This document shows, in pieces, positions 5,372 through 5,842 of a DNA stretch of 5,842 bases. This DNA is from Bifidobacteriaceae bacterium (lineage in GTDB: Bacteria; Actinomycetota; Actinomycetes; Actinomycetales; WQXJ01). A model generated the notes under the pieces. The model ran no database searches. It saw nothing but the letters and a program-made list of their open reading frames with translations, and was not told where the DNA came from. Made by a program: the position numbers and the translations under genes. How positions within the stretch are numbered: position 1 is the first letter of the stretch; each line of letters starts with the position of its first letter. The stretch lies in contig JAITIG010000185.1 of the NCBI GenBank assembly GCA_031279575.1, positions 1 to 5,842 of the forward strand. Reading direction: 5' to 3'.

Positions 5372-5842
5372 TCAGGTACCAGTAGCAGGGGCGCAGTCCA
5401 GACCGGCGAATCCCATCCCGTCTGTCGACTCCTTCAAGCCCTTATCCGCGCTCATCGAATAGGCCTTGACGTTGCCCTTCGGGTTCGCCACAGCCACGCA
5501 CCAACGGTCGTGGTAGCTGGTGCCGGAGGTGGGCAACACGATCCTGGCCATCGTGACGTTCTTGCTAGCGGGTGTCGTCGTGACTGTCGCGCCACCTACC
5601 TCCTTGATGGTGTACTGATGGTTGGTCAGGTCCACCTCAATCTTGGTGGATGTGTCCGAGTCGGCGTAGAACGTCGAGATCTCCGTCGCCAGAGTCCGCA
5701 CGTCCGCCTGGGCGTGCTTGTCCTCCGCCTTGGCCCGCTGCGACATGAACAGCGGGATGGCGATGGCCGCCAGGATGCCCATGATGATGACCACGATGAG
5801 CAACTCGACTAGCGAGAAGCCCGCCTCTTTCTCTTCCTTCTT
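5372..5842 (-). CDS. pilA: Type IV prepilin, PilA-like major pilin (5' end outside window)
   Basis: 156 residues are visible and the start codon lies beyond the right edge. The visible leader end is KKEEKEAG, followed by the prepilin motif G|FSLVELLIVVIIMGILAA with Glu at position 5 of the mature chain. The hydrophobic helix ends in the common IAIPLF break. Cleavage by the neighbouring PilD after Gly would give a mature protein of 148 residues: a long N-terminal helix to about residue 55, then a small beta-rich head. Two cysteines, one in DRWCVAV and one in GLDCAPATGT near the C-terminus, could form the disulfide that closes the pilin D-region. Codons look less GC-biased than in the neighbours. 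Position before a strong hairpin, single-domain size and PilD linkage favour a major pilin; a minor pilin or a type II secretion pseudopilin is possible. Confidence 0.93.
   Translation of the reverse strand, partial: KKEEKEAGFSLVELLIVVIIMGILAAIAIPLFMSQRAKAEDKHAQADVRTLATEISTFYADSDTSTKIEVDLTNHQYTIKEVGGATVTTTPASKNVTMARIVLPTSGTSYHDRWCVAVANPKGNVKAYSMSADKGLKESTDGMGFAGLDCAPATGT

Overview
The window is very GC-rich DNA with every supported gene on the minus strand, so it reads right to left. It carries the inner-membrane core of a type IV pilus (T4P) machine: a major-type pilin (cut by the right edge), a prepilin peptidase (PilD), the actin-like PilM, and the bitopic proteins PilN and PilO. After a gap comes a large histidine-kinase-like protein that runs off the left edge. 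The GC content, GTG/TTG start candidates, Ala/Pro-rich proteins, absence of pilP and the secretin gene pilQ directly after pilO, and a kinase of the actinobacterial conservon (CvnA-like) type all suggest an actinobacterium. No species can be named from the sequence.

Layout in the direction of transcription. At 5842-5372 is a type IV prepilin with the cleavage motif G|FSLVE; its start codon lies outside the window. At 5303-5264 is a near-perfect 40-nt hairpin, probably a terminator or attenuator, followed by a smaller hairpin at 5258-5239. At 5173-4352 is pilD, which I start at a TTG with a Shine-Dalgarno-like sequence. At 4314-3268 is pilM, then pilN at 3271-2516 and pilO at 2516-1851. The last three are tightly coupled: pilM/pilN overlap by 4 bp and pilN/pilO by 1-4 bp. 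A gap of about 165 bp with a GC-rich hairpin follows. From 1684 to the left edge is the kinase-like gene.

How they work together (family knowledge): PilD cuts the leader of the pilin, and normally methylates the new N-terminus, at the membrane. PilM in the cytoplasm binds the N-terminal NLLP motif of PilN. PilN and PilO pair through their coiled coils and ferredoxin-like domains, linking the assembly motor to the growing pilus. The motor genes (pilB, pilT, pilC) are not in this window.

The most interesting part is the kinase-like gene. It has a good GHKL ATP-binding domain, but the position where I recall a conserved His in CvnA-like proteins (Leu-Asp-His-Leu) reads Leu-Asp-Asn-Leu. It has a single N-terminal membrane helix instead of a large sensor domain, an Ala/Pro linker of about 95 residues, and a disordered tail ending in six Gly-Gly-Pro triplets. 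Its position beside T4P genes raises the possibility of a Roadblock/Ras-like GTPase module controlling pili, which can be tested by reading the sequence to the left.
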